Shown here: one piece after another, positions 1 to 5,833 of the stretch
Layout: each line of letters starts with the position of its first letter
Numbering within the stretch: the stretch's first letter is position 1
Assembly: GCA_023416895.1 (NCBI GenBank)
Contig: JAEZGQ010000079.1
Location: forward strand, 1-8,797
Length of the DNA: 8,797 nt
Source of the DNA: Bacillota bacterium
Lineage (GTDB): Bacteria; Bacillota; Clostridia; Christensenellales; CAG-138
Direction: 5' to 3'
Program-made: the position numbers and the translations under genes
The notes under the pieces: model-generated
What the model saw: only the letters and a program-made list of their open reading frames with translations
What the model was told of the DNA's origin: nothing
Databases searched by the model: none

Positions 1-263
1 TATCCGCAGGCCTTGCCCAGCACGCCATGAACGTGATCAAGGGCGAGAGCGAGCTTGCCGATATGGACGATATCGCAAAAGCCTACCAGGTATTCTCCCC
101 CAAGGCTGAGTGGAACGGATCCAGCTACACCAACGCTGAAACCGGCGTGAAGTCCGAAAACACCTTCCTGGTCTATCAGGATACCTACATCATGGGTAAC
201 CCTGGTCGCTACATGGGTACCCCGCAGATCGAAGTTCCCGAGAAGTACTTCACAATCAAATAA
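1..263 (+). CDS. ABC transporter substrate-binding protein, C-terminal part (5' end outside window)
   Basis: The reading frame is open from the window edge (first full codon at base 3) to a TAA at 261-263, so the internal ATG at 27 is not the start; only the last 86 residues or so are visible. No domain signature can be read with certainty. The assignment rests mainly on position: it lies directly before a sugar-type ABC ATPase and two permeases on the same strand, where the binding protein of such operons usually sits. The tail is rich in Tyr, Asn and Gly and ends in a short strand-like segment (EVPEKYFTIK), consistent with an exported periplasmic-type or lipoprotein binding protein. From memory, operons with this permease type often carry a DUF3798-family binding protein; that is a suggestion, not something seen here. 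Substrate unknown. Confidence 0.6.
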   Translation, partial: SAGLAQHAMNVIKGESELADMDDIAKAYQVFSPKAEWNGSSYTNAETGVKSENTFLVYQDTYIMGNPGRYMGTPQIEVPEKYFTIK

Positions 264-293
264 TTCTTGTACAAACGGTTCCTTGCAAAATGA

Positions 294-316
294 GGGGGAG
301 GTATCAATCCTCCCCC
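294..316 (+). promoter_or_regulatory. GC-rich intercistronic hairpin between binding protein and ATPase genes
   Basis: Eight perfect base pairs (GGGGGAGG / CCTCCCCC) around a 7-nt loop, 31 bases after the binding-protein stop and 28 bases before the ATPase start. No proper U tract follows (CCACTTGTTT), so it is unlikely to be a full terminator. In many ABC operons such stems stabilise the 3' end of the abundant binding-protein mRNA or cause partial termination, lowering expression of the membrane genes; that role is inferred here. Confidence 0.6.
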
Positions 317-344
317 CCACTTGTTTATAAGTTGGGGTGTGGCT

Positions 345-1934
345 ATGTTAAAGAACAATTCTCCCTTGCTGGAGATGCGAAACATCAAAAAGGACTTTCA
401 GGGCAATCAGGTCTTGACCGATATTAACCTCACGCTCAACGAAGGCGAGGTACTCGGTCTTGTCGGCGAAAACGGAGCCGGCAAAAGCACCTTGATGAAG
501 ATCCTTTTCGGAATGGATGTTATTAAGGAAACCGGCGGGTATGAAGGCGAAATTCTCGTAAACGGCGTAAAGGCTGAGTTTGCCACGCCGTTTGACGCGC
601 TTGCGGCAGGCATCGGTATGGTGCACCAAGAGTTTTCATTGATCCCCGGGTTTACCACCACGGAGAACATTTTGCTTAACCGCGAGCCGAAAAAGAGAAA
701 TGTGATTTCGGAAATTTTTGGCGAGCGGCTCAATACCCTTGATTACAATGAAATGACCGGCCGTGCCGAACATGCCATTGAAAAAATGGGCGTCAAGATC
801 GATGCGAATATGGTCATCAGCGATATGCCGGTAGGGCACAAGCAATTTACCGAAATCGCACGAGAACTCAGCAAAGAGCAGCTCAAGATTCTCATTCTTG
901 ACGAGCCGACTGCCGTATTGACGGAAAAGGAAGCGGAAGCGCTCATCAGTTCCATACGGGGCATGGCATCCAGGGGCATTGCCGTTATTTTTATCACGCA
1001 TAGGCTGCATGAGATCTTAACCGTGTGCGATAAGGTCGTGGTCATGCGCGACGGTTATGTGGTGAAAGACGTTCCCGCAAGAGAAACCAACGTCGCTGAG
1101 ATCACAAAATGGATGGTCGGCAGAAGCGTAAACAGCTCCGCCGCAAAAGATAGTACCGCTGACGAGAATGCCAAGGTCATCATGTCCATCCGCAAGCTGT
1201 GGGTGGATATGCCCGGCGAAACGGTGCGCAACGTAAGCATTGATGTGAGAGAGGGAGAAATCCTCGGCATCGGCGGGCTTGCGGGGCAAGGCAAACTCGG
1301 CATTCCAAACGGCATCATGGGGCTATATGAGGCGGGCGGCACGGTGGAGCTTGAAGGAAAAGAGATCGAGCTGAACAACCCCAGAAAGTGCCTGGATGCT
1401 TCCATCGCGTTTGTTTCGGAAGACAGAAGAGGCGTTGGATTGCTGCTCGACGAAACGCTGGAGTGGAACATCGCTTTCCCCGCCATGCAGATACAAAACA
1501 AATTCCTCAAAAACTTACTGGGCGGGCTTGTTAAGTGGAGGGATGAAAAAGCCATTCACAAAGTGACGCAGAAATACATCGACGAGCTTGCGATTAAGTG
1601 CACCAGCTCCAAGCAGCAGGCAAAAGAGCTTTCGGGCGGCAATCAGCAGAAGATATGCCTTGCTAAGGCGTTTGCGCTGGAACCCAAGTTCCTTTTCGTA
1701 TCTGAACCCACGAGGGGCATCGACGTTGGCGCAAAATCGCTTGTGTTAAATGCGCTGAAAAAGCTGAACAAAGAAAAAGGGGTCACGATCGTGATGGTTT
1801 CCTCCGAGCTTGAGGAGCTTAGGCAAACCTGCGACAGGATCGCTATCGTCTCCGGCGGCAAAATCGCCGGCATCCTGCCGGCAACCGATTCATCGGAAGA
1901 CTTCGGTCTGCTGATGGTGAGTCAGGTCAAGTAA
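345..1934 (+). CDS. Sugar-type ABC transporter ATP-binding protein, two fused nucleotide-binding domains
   Basis: Cytoplasmic ATPase of 529 residues, the usual length for RbsA/MglA-type double-domain subunits. Domain 1 (about 8-260) has an intact Walker A (GENGAGKST, 41-49), Q-loop Gln95, Walker B with Asp186-Glu187 and H-loop His219, but a degenerate signature (VGHKQ, 163-167). Domain 2 (about 278-520) has a perfect signature (LSGGNQQK, 429-436) but a degraded Walker A (GLAGQGKLG, 311-319), and Ser453 replaces the Walker B Asp before Glu454. Thus only the site made by domain 1 Walker motifs plus domain 2 signature looks fully competent. The ATG at 345 is preferred over an in-frame TTG at 321 because the homology starts just after it and a GGGGTG purine run lies just upstream. 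The permease start follows 10 bases after the stop. It energises import by the two downstream permeases; substrate not deducible. Confidence 0.93.
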   Translation: MLKNNSPLLEMRNIKKDFQGNQVLTDINLTLNEGEVLGLVGENGAGKSTLMKILFGMDVIKETGGYEGEILVNGVKAEFATPFDALAAGIGMVHQEFSLIPGFTTTENILLNREPKKRNVISEIFGERLNTLDYNEMTGRAEHAIEKMGVKIDANMVISDMPVGHKQFTEIARELSKEQLKILILDEPTAVLTEKEAEALISSIRGMASRGIAVIFITHRLHEILTVCDKVVVMRDGYVVKDVPARETNVAEITKWMVGRSVNSSAAKDSTADENAKVIMSIRKLWVDMPGETVRNVSIDVREGEILGIGGLAGQGKLGIPNGIMGLYEAGGTVELEGKEIELNNPRKCLDASIAFVSEDRRGVGLLLDETLEWNIAFPAMQIQNKFLKNLLGGLVKWRDEKAIHKVTQKYIDELAIKCTSSKQQAKELSGGNQQKICLAKAFALEPKFLFVSEPTRGIDVGAKSLVLNALKKLNKEKGVTIVMVSSELEELRQTCDRIAIVSGGKIAGILPATDSSEDFGLLMVSQVK

Positions 1935-1944
1935 GGGGGACAGC

Positions 1945-3024
1945 ATGAACAAAACAGGAAACGAAGTATTAGAACTAAATAACAAGGGTAAAATCAGCGA
2001 ATTTCTTGACAGATTCGGTTTGCCAAGGCTGATTATTGCCGGGTTCCTTTTGCTGCTCTTCGTTACGGCGCCGTTTGTCGGGGCGGATTTTACGATGCAG
2101 CTCACCAATACCATCAACCGCTTTAGTTGGAATGCAATTCTCGTATTGGCCATGGTCCCCATGATCCACTCCGGGTGCGGGCTGAACTTCGGCCTGCCGC
2201 TGGGCATCGTATCGGGGCTTCTCGGCGCGACGCTTTCCATTGAGCTTGGCTTCACGGGCGTTATGAGCTTTGTGATGGCGGTAGCTATAGCAACGCCCTT
2301 CGCGCTGATCTTCGGCTCGGGTTACGGATGGCTTTTGAACAAAATCAAGGGCGGCGAAATGATGATCGCCACGTACGTCGGGTTTTCTTCCGTATCTTTG
2401 ATGTGCATAATGTGGCTTTTGCTGCCGTATCGCGCTCCTACCATGGTTTGGGGGCTTGCAGGCAAGGGGCTTCGCACCACGATCTCGCTCGAAGGCTTTT
2501 ACGATAAGGTTCTGGCCAACTTCCTGCAGATCAACATCGGCAAGCTGTCCATCCCAACGGGCGCGCTTTTGCTGTTTGCCCTGCTGGCGTTTTTGATGTG
2601 GGCGTTTCTGCACACCAAAACCGGCACCGCCATGACGGCAGTCGGCTCCAACCCGACGTTCGCCAAAGCGGCAGGCATCAAAATCGACAAGGTGAGAACG
2701 CTCTCGGTTGTGATGTCCACATGGCTTGCGGCAATCGGCATTTTGGTGTATGAGCAGGGCTTCGGTTTCATTCAGCTGTATACGGCTCCGTTCTTTATGG
2801 CGCTTCCCGCAGTTTCGGCGATCCTCATCGGCGGCGCCTCGGTGAACAAGGCATCCATCCCTAATGTGATCATCGGAACATTCCTGTTCCAGGGCCTCGT
2901 AACAATGACCCCTACGGTCATGAATTCCGCGATCCATATGGACATGAGCGAGGTCATCAGGCAGATCGTATCCAACGGTATGATCCTCTACGCTCTGACC
3001 AGAAAGACGGTGAGGTCAAGATGA
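1945..3024 (+). CDS. ABC transporter permease, BPD_transp_2 (RbsC-like) family, first of two
   Basis: Integral membrane protein of 359 residues with about 8-10 hydrophobic segments from residue 29 onward. Family markers of the branched-chain amino acid/simple sugar permeases are present: the cytoplasmic coupling motif AVGSNPTFAKAAGI (232-245) that contacts the ATPase, and the late glycine-rich segment IGGASVNKASI (295-305). Residues 76-87 (SGCGLNFGLPLG) occupy the place where RbsC-type permeases carry their conserved Gly-rich membrane motif. A strong site (AAGGGGGA) precedes the ATG by about five bases. The stop overlaps the next permease start (ATGA at 3021-3024), implying translational coupling and a fixed ratio. 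It resembles the second permease in several motifs, so the pair presumably forms a heterodimeric pore. Family assignment is firm, substrate is not. Confidence 0.9.
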   Translation: MNKTGNEVLELNNKGKISEFLDRFGLPRLIIAGFLLLLFVTAPFVGADFTMQLTNTINRFSWNAILVLAMVPMIHSGCGLNFGLPLGIVSGLLGATLSIELGFTGVMSFVMAVAIATPFALIFGSGYGWLLNKIKGGEMMIATYVGFSSVSLMCIMWLLLPYRAPTMVWGLAGKGLRTTISLEGFYDKVLANFLQINIGKLSIPTGALLLFALLAFLMWAFLHTKTGTAMTAVGSNPTFAKAAGIKIDKVRTLSVVMSTWLAAIGILVYEQGFGFIQLYTAPFFMALPAVSAILIGGASVNKASIPNVIIGTFLFQGLVTMTPTVMNSAIHMDMSEVIRQIVSNGMILYALTRKTVRSR

Positions 3025-4154
3025 TGAACAAGAACGAACAAAAAATCAGCATCGGCAAAAAGATCGGCGGCTTTATTCGCAGCAACCCCGTGCCGATGAT
3101 GTTTGTGCTGATCTGTGCCGTTTGCATCCCGATCTCCGGGTTTTCGGCCGGCTATCTGTTGAATGAGATCATCACCAGAATGGGAAGAAACATCTTCCTA
3201 ATCCTCAGCCTTTTGATCCCGATTATGGCGGGCATGGGGCTCAACTTCGGCATGACGCTCGGTGCAATGGCTGGCGAAATCGGGCTTATTTTGGTTGCCG
3301 ACTGGCAGATTTGGGGCATCCCGGGCATAATCCTTGCCATGATCATTTCAATACCGCTCTCCATCGGTTTGGGCATCCTTTGTGGAAATCTTCTCAACCG
3401 CGCAAAGGGCAGGGAAATGGTTACAAGCTTAATCATCAGCTACTTCATGAACGGTCTGTACCAGTTGGTCGTGCTTTATATGATGGGCTCGATTATCCCC
3501 ATCAAGCACTACTCCATTATGCTGCCCCGCGGCTACGGCATACGAAACACCGTAAGCCTTTTGAACATGCGGCAAAGCCTCGATAACCTGCTTGCGATCA
3601 ACATCGGCAACGTGAAAATCCCGGTACTCACCTTCCTCATCATTGCTGCGCTGTGCTTTTTCATCATATGGTTCAGAAAAACAAAGCTCGGCCAGGATAT
3701 GAGGGCAGTCGGCCAGGATATGGACGTTGCCCGCGACGCAGGCATCAATGTGGACAAAACGAGAATCATCTCCATCGTCATGTCCACGGTATTTGCCGGT
3801 TTTGGCATGATCATTTATTTGCAGAACATCGGCAACATGCCCACCTACAGCGCCCATTCACAAATCGGCATGTTCTGCATAGCGGCGCTTTTGATCGGCG
3901 GTGCGTCGGTCGAAAAAGCATCCATCGGCAATGTGTTTTTAGGCGTAATCCTGTTCCATTTGATGTTCATCGTGGCGCCAAAAACAGGTGCTGTAATCAC
4001 GGGGGATTCCATGATCGGCGAATACTTCCGTGTATTTGTTTCCTACGGCGTTATTACGGTCGCACTGATCATGTATGAAACGAAAAAGCGCAAGGCCAAG
4101 GCAAAGGCGGGACAACAGCTTGAACTGGCGCAGGCGGGGGAGGATAGACAATGA
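3021..4154 (+). CDS. ABC transporter permease, BPD_transp_2 (RbsC-like) family, second of two
   Basis: Integral membrane protein of 377 residues and partner of the preceding permease, with which it shares GLNFG (73-77 here), the coupling motif AVGQDMDVARDAGI (229-242), IGGASVEKASIGNV (292-305) and a region ending in INIGNVKIP (193-201). It ends in a basic, hydrophilic cytoplasmic tail (355-377, KKRKAKAKAG). Two adjacent ATG codons (3021 and 3024) can serve as start; GAGGT lies upstream and favours either. The 3021 ATG overlaps the upstream stop. The stop codon again overlaps the next gene by ATGA at 4151-4154. The two paralogous permeases plus one double ATPase fit a heterodimeric importer. 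Confidence 0.9.
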   Translation: MMNKNEQKISIGKKIGGFIRSNPVPMMFVLICAVCIPISGFSAGYLLNEIITRMGRNIFLILSLLIPIMAGMGLNFGMTLGAMAGEIGLILVADWQIWGIPGIILAMIISIPLSIGLGILCGNLLNRAKGREMVTSLIISYFMNGLYQLVVLYMMGSIIPIKHYSIMLPRGYGIRNTVSLLNMRQSLDNLLAINIGNVKIPVLTFLIIAALCFFIIWFRKTKLGQDMRAVGQDMDVARDAGINVDKTRIISIVMSTVFAGFGMIIYLQNIGNMPTYSAHSQIGMFCIAALLIGGASVEKASIGNVFLGVILFHLMFIVAPKTGAVITGDSMIGEYFRVFVSYGVITVALIMYETKKRKAKAKAGQQLELAQAGEDRQ

Positions 4155-4624
4155 ACGCAAAACGCAAATTCCTGTTTCGGGCAGGCGCGGTAGCACTTCT
4201 TCTCCTCATTGCAGGAGCCATGCTCATTGTTGGCAGAGGGCACACTGTATTCTTCGACAACAAGACCATCGAATACAACGGGCAGACCTATGCCGCTCCC
4301 TATAAGGTCGTGGTAATCGTAGATGGTGAACAGGCAGCGAAGCTTTACGAAAAAGAGCGAGGCAATGCGATCTGCATCGGCCAAAAGTTTACTATGTCCC
4401 TTGAGGTTACCGAGGTCAAAGGCGGCAATGAGGAAACCTCTACCTTAACGTTTGATCTGCCGTACAACATGGATGGCATCATCTTTAACTTGCCTGCTTT
4501 GCTGGCGGGGCTTCCCGAAGAGGCGTATCTTTCCGAATTCATATCTGCACCCGTCGAAACGGAAGAGGAAGAGGTTGTCCCCGATGACCTCACGCTGCCC
4601 GAGGACATGACGAACCCCGGATAA
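4151..4624 (+). CDS. Small membrane-anchored extracytoplasmic protein of the ABC operon (DUF6672-like)
   Basis: 157 residues. Residues 1-10 are basic (KRKFLFR), 11-28 form one hydrophobic helix, and the rest is hydrophilic and predicted outside. This is a membrane anchor or uncleaved signal; there is no lipobox Cys. After the helix comes GRGHTVFFDNKT (28-39) followed by a compact, beta-looking region to about 120, then an acidic, Pro/Thr-rich tail (135-157, run EEEEVVPDD) with no globular look. I recall DUF6672 proteins with this layout in the same operon position, but could not check. A good site (GGGGGAGG) precedes the ATG, which overlaps the permease stop. Coupled translation suggests it belongs to the transporter, perhaps assembling it or contacting the binding protein; the function is not known. 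Confidence 0.75.
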   Translation: MNAKRKFLFRAGAVALLLLIAGAMLIVGRGHTVFFDNKTIEYNGQTYAAPYKVVVIVDGEQAAKLYEKERGNAICIGQKFTMSLEVTEVKGGNEETSTLTFDLPYNMDGIIFNLPALLAGLPEEAYLSEFISAPVETEEEEVVPDDLTLPEDMTNPG

Positions 4625-4681
4625 AGCCGAAACCGGCGCATAAAAGAGATGCCCGCGTGAAGCGGTAACAAACAAAATTAT

Positions 4682-4737
4682 GCCTGCAGCAGATTTGGCC
4701 GTTTTTTCGGACTGCCGACTGTTGCAGGCGTTTTATT
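4682..4737 (+). terminator. Intrinsic terminator of the ABC transporter operon
   Basis: Arms GCCTGCAGCAG (4682-4692) and CTGTTGCAGGC (4719-4729) pair over 11 positions with one G-U wobble, then GTTTTATT follows. The loop holds a smaller CCG/CGG stem. It sits 57 bases after the last gene of the operon. Confidence 0.7.
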
Positions 4738-4839
4738 CAGCAGTGAAGGAGGTTGCTGCGGAATTTTTCGGAAAGGTCAGCGCCCTTGAGCAAAATGCAA
4801 CACATCAAACGAAAAAAGAATAAGGGTCATACCAACCTC

Positions 4840-4867
4840 AAAAAGGGCCTGCCTTTCGAGCAGGCCC
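4840..4867 (-). terminator. Intrinsic terminator of the Cys/Arg-rich small gene
   Basis: On the minus strand GGGCCTGC and GCAGGCCC pair perfectly over 8 bp around TCGAAAG and run straight into TTTTT. It lies 9 bases after the TAA of the 60-aa gene. That position supports the 60-aa frame over the overlapping frames, which read through it. Confidence 0.85.
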
Positions 4868-4876
4868 ATATACTTG

Positions 4877-5059
4877 TTAGAATATGAACCCGAAGCGGCG
4901 CCTGCAACAGCGCCTGCAACAACACCTGCAGCGGCGCCTACAGCGTCTGCGGCATTCCTCGTTGTTGCATCTATCTTCGCACCTGTCGAAACACCTATCT
5001 TCGCATCTGTCGATGCATCTCTCTTCGCGTTCATTGCCCAGATTCCCAAAGCAACACAT
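4877..5059 (-). CDS. 60-aa Cys/Arg-rich repeat protein, unrecognised
   Basis: I do not recognise a family. Of 60 residues 15 are Cys and 18 Arg. Cys falls every four residues (15, 19, 23, 27, 31, then 36, 40, 44, 48, 52), so a helix would carry a Cys stripe. The first half is a charged 8-residue repeat (IDRCEDRC, FDRCEDRC) encoded by a DNA direct repeat; the second half is nearly pure Arg/Cys; the end is aromatic (FGFIF). No signal peptide. AAAGGTGGA lies seven bases before the ATG, and a terminator follows the stop by nine bases. Three other frames are also open here because the DNA is a GC-rich near-repeat, but none has this start and stop context. Possible roles, all inferred: disulfide-crosslinked spore coat component, metal-thiolate protein, or nucleic-acid-binding peptide. 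Confidence 0.7.
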   Translation of the reverse strand: MCCFGNLGNEREERCIDRCEDRCFDRCEDRCNNEECRRRCRRRCRCCCRRCCRRRFGFIF

Positions 5060-5102
5060 ATCCGTTCCACCTTTCGTAGTGTTTTACCGAAAGATATCGG
5101 CC

Positions 5103-5134
5103 ATTATAGTATATGTGGTGGTTCACAATTGTGT
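5103..5134 (-). promoter_or_regulatory. Promoter-like sequence upstream of the Cys/Arg-rich gene, sigma-K-like
   Basis: The minus strand reads AC, 17 bases, then CATATACTA, which fits the sporulation sigma-K pattern (AC-N16/17-CATANNNTA). A TATAAT overlaps it (5103-5108), but there is no good TTGACA at the right distance; the closest is TTGTGA with only 14 bases of spacer. It lies about 45 bases before the start codon. The sigma-K pattern is loose, so a chance match is possible. Confidence 0.35.
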
Positions 5135-5212
5135 TCTTTGGGCTATTCTTGGTAGATGTATGGAGTCACAACGAAGGGGCGAGAACCCCCTAGGAAATGG
5201 GATGCCACGCAC

Positions 5213-5235
5213 GGGAAGACCTCACAGGTCTTCCC
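5213..5235. repeat. Palindrome copy 1, 10-bp perfect arms
   Basis: GGGAAGACCT, 3-nt spacer, AGGTCTTCCC. The 25-base context on the minus strand, from CTGGGAAGACCT to the end of the right arm, matches copy 2 with two differences. No U tract on either strand, so it is not a terminator. Confidence 0.7.
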
Positions 5236-5385
5236 AGACTGTCGAAAAAGCCCTGGTGGGTTGGGGGGCCGTAGCCCCCAGAGGCTTCCACCCGCCGCCA
5301 GCGACTTGTGCGGTGGCGGCGGAAGCCCTTGCGTTGCAAGGGTTTCACCGACCGAGAGGTACGAACAGGTGCCTTCTGCAAACTC

Positions 5386-5410
5386 AAAAAAGTGCAAAAT
5401 GCACTTTTTT
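5386..5410 (-). terminator. Bidirectional-looking terminator after the 46-aa gene
   Basis: AAAAAAGTGCA and TGCACTTTTTT pair over 11 bp around 3 nt; the T run is inside the arm, so it could act on either strand. It begins 17 bases after the stop of the 46-aa minus-strand gene. Confidence 0.75.
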
Positions 5411-5420
5411 GACACGTTGA

Positions 5421-5439
5421 GAAGACCTCATAGGTCTTC
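5421..5439. repeat. Palindrome copy 2, overlapping the 3' end of the 46-aa gene
   Basis: GAAGACCT, 3-nt spacer, AGGTCTTC. The spacer and part of the arms encode the last residues and TGA stop (5428-5430) of the minus-strand 46-aa gene. It is a near copy of 5213-5235. Confidence 0.65.
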
Positions 5440-5568
5440 CCAGTCACCCGCGGGCATGTCGTTTTCAATGTTGTCTCGTGCGAGATCGTTGTCGATTACC
5501 GGGTATGCATCGGAGATAGGCCTGTCAATGGTTCCATCAACGATAAGCTGTTTTTTTCTTGGCCGCAT
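5428..5568 (-). CDS. 46-aa acidic small protein, unrecognised
   Basis: The product has a basic start (RPRKK, residues 2-6) and a strongly acidic remainder with 11 Asp/Glu, ending GDWEDL. No Cys, no signal peptide, no membrane segment; it looks soluble and perhaps partly disordered. The ATG at 5566-5568 follows GAGGTGA by six to seven bases, and a terminator follows 17 bases after the stop, so a real short gene is likely although it is below usual calling thresholds. Its codons look ordinary rather than repetitive, unlike the shadow frames on the plus strand. The last codons lie in a palindrome shared with the neighbouring repeat block. A hairpin directly before the ribosome binding site may control translation. 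I know no family for it. Confidence 0.6.
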   Translation of the reverse strand: MRPRKKQLIVDGTIDRPISDAYPVIDNDLARDNIENDMPAGDWEDL

Positions 5569-5578
5569 AACAATCACC

Positions 5579-5597
5579 TCGGGCTTAGAATGCCCGA
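5579..5597 (-). promoter_or_regulatory. Hairpin abutting the ribosome binding site of the 46-aa gene
   Basis: On the minus strand TCGGGC and GCCCGA (6 bp) close a 7-nt loop, and the last two stem bases are the first two of the Shine-Dalgarno GAGGTGA. A further stem, TGTGGTTT/AAACCACA (8 bp), lies upstream at 5621-5646. Together they make a structured leader that could limit ribosome access; inferred. Confidence 0.4.
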
Positions 5598-5710
5598 AAC
5601 GAGAACGGAAAAGTCATGAATGTGGTTTCTTGCTATGCAAACCACACTTAGCCGAACGAGAAACGGGCGAAAAAACCCGCAACCGAAGGGAGCTTTCTAA
5701 AAATCGCGTC

Positions 5711-5764
5711 AGGGCCGGAACTCAGAACACAAACAACCGTATGGTTCTGATCCCGGCCCTTTTT
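5711..5764 (+). terminator. Strong intrinsic terminator-like hairpin, best on the plus strand
   Basis: AGGGCCGG/CCGGCCCT (8 bp), a small internal loop, then TCAGAAC/GTTCTGA (7 bp) around 15 nt. On the plus strand TTTTT follows at once. On the minus strand the T run (ATTTTTAG) comes only after GACGCG, yet this hairpin is the only terminator candidate after the DUF2935 gene, which ends 70 bases away. It may act on both strands. No plus-strand gene was found before it. Confidence 0.6.
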
Positions 5765-5833
5765 GTAGTGCAAAATGCCTAAATTTTCGGATATAAGCCA
5801 TTTTTTCAGAGACACATGATCTGCCGCCGTGTA

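Larger units (their letters stand above)
5171..5441. repeat. Hairpin-dense intergenic block with a duplicated palindrome
   Basis: No credible gene lies between 5135 and 5427. Instead there are five consecutive inverted repeats: GGGAAGACCT/AGGTCTTCCC (5213-5235), GGGGGC/GCCCCC (5264-5279), CCGCCGCCA/TGGCGGCGG inside GGCTT/AAGCC (5283-5327), CCCTTGC/GCAAGGG (5326-5342) and an A/T-flanked terminator stem (5386-5410). A second copy of the first palindrome ends the block (5421-5439). This looks like a small non-coding repeat element or remnant of one, possibly present elsewhere in the genome. No transposase and no clear terminal repeats beyond the palindromes. Confidence 0.5.

Noticed and set aside
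1975..2937. Minus-strand 320-codon frame opposite the first permease
   Set aside because: Very rich in His, Arg and Gln, as expected from the complement of a membrane-protein gene; no start signals.
4680..4823. Plus-strand 47-codon frame from ATG at 4680, with a protein-like composition
   Set aside because: No ribosome binding site before the ATG, and its first 19 codons lie within the operon's terminator hairpin. Kept only as a weak possibility.
4884..5050. Short-period repeats that might suggest a CRISPR array
   Set aside because: The repeats are 12-24 bp, contiguous, without spacers, and in phase with the codons of the Cys/Arg-rich gene.
4777..5070. Minus-strand 97-codon Ala/Gly-rich frame starting at GTG 5070
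   Set aside because: It reads through the terminator at 4840-4867, its GTG has poor Shine-Dalgarno spacing, and it overlaps the better supported 60-aa frame.
4874..5420. Plus-strand Ala/Pro-rich and Gln/Leu/Ser-rich frames
   Set aside because: Open only because the opposite strand is a GC-rich near-repeat; no ribosome site, and they cross hairpins and the minus-strand promoter region.
5156..5782. Plus-strand 208-codon frame
   Set aside because: It spans the hairpin block, both palindromes, the 46-aa gene and the strong terminator; composition shows no protein pattern.
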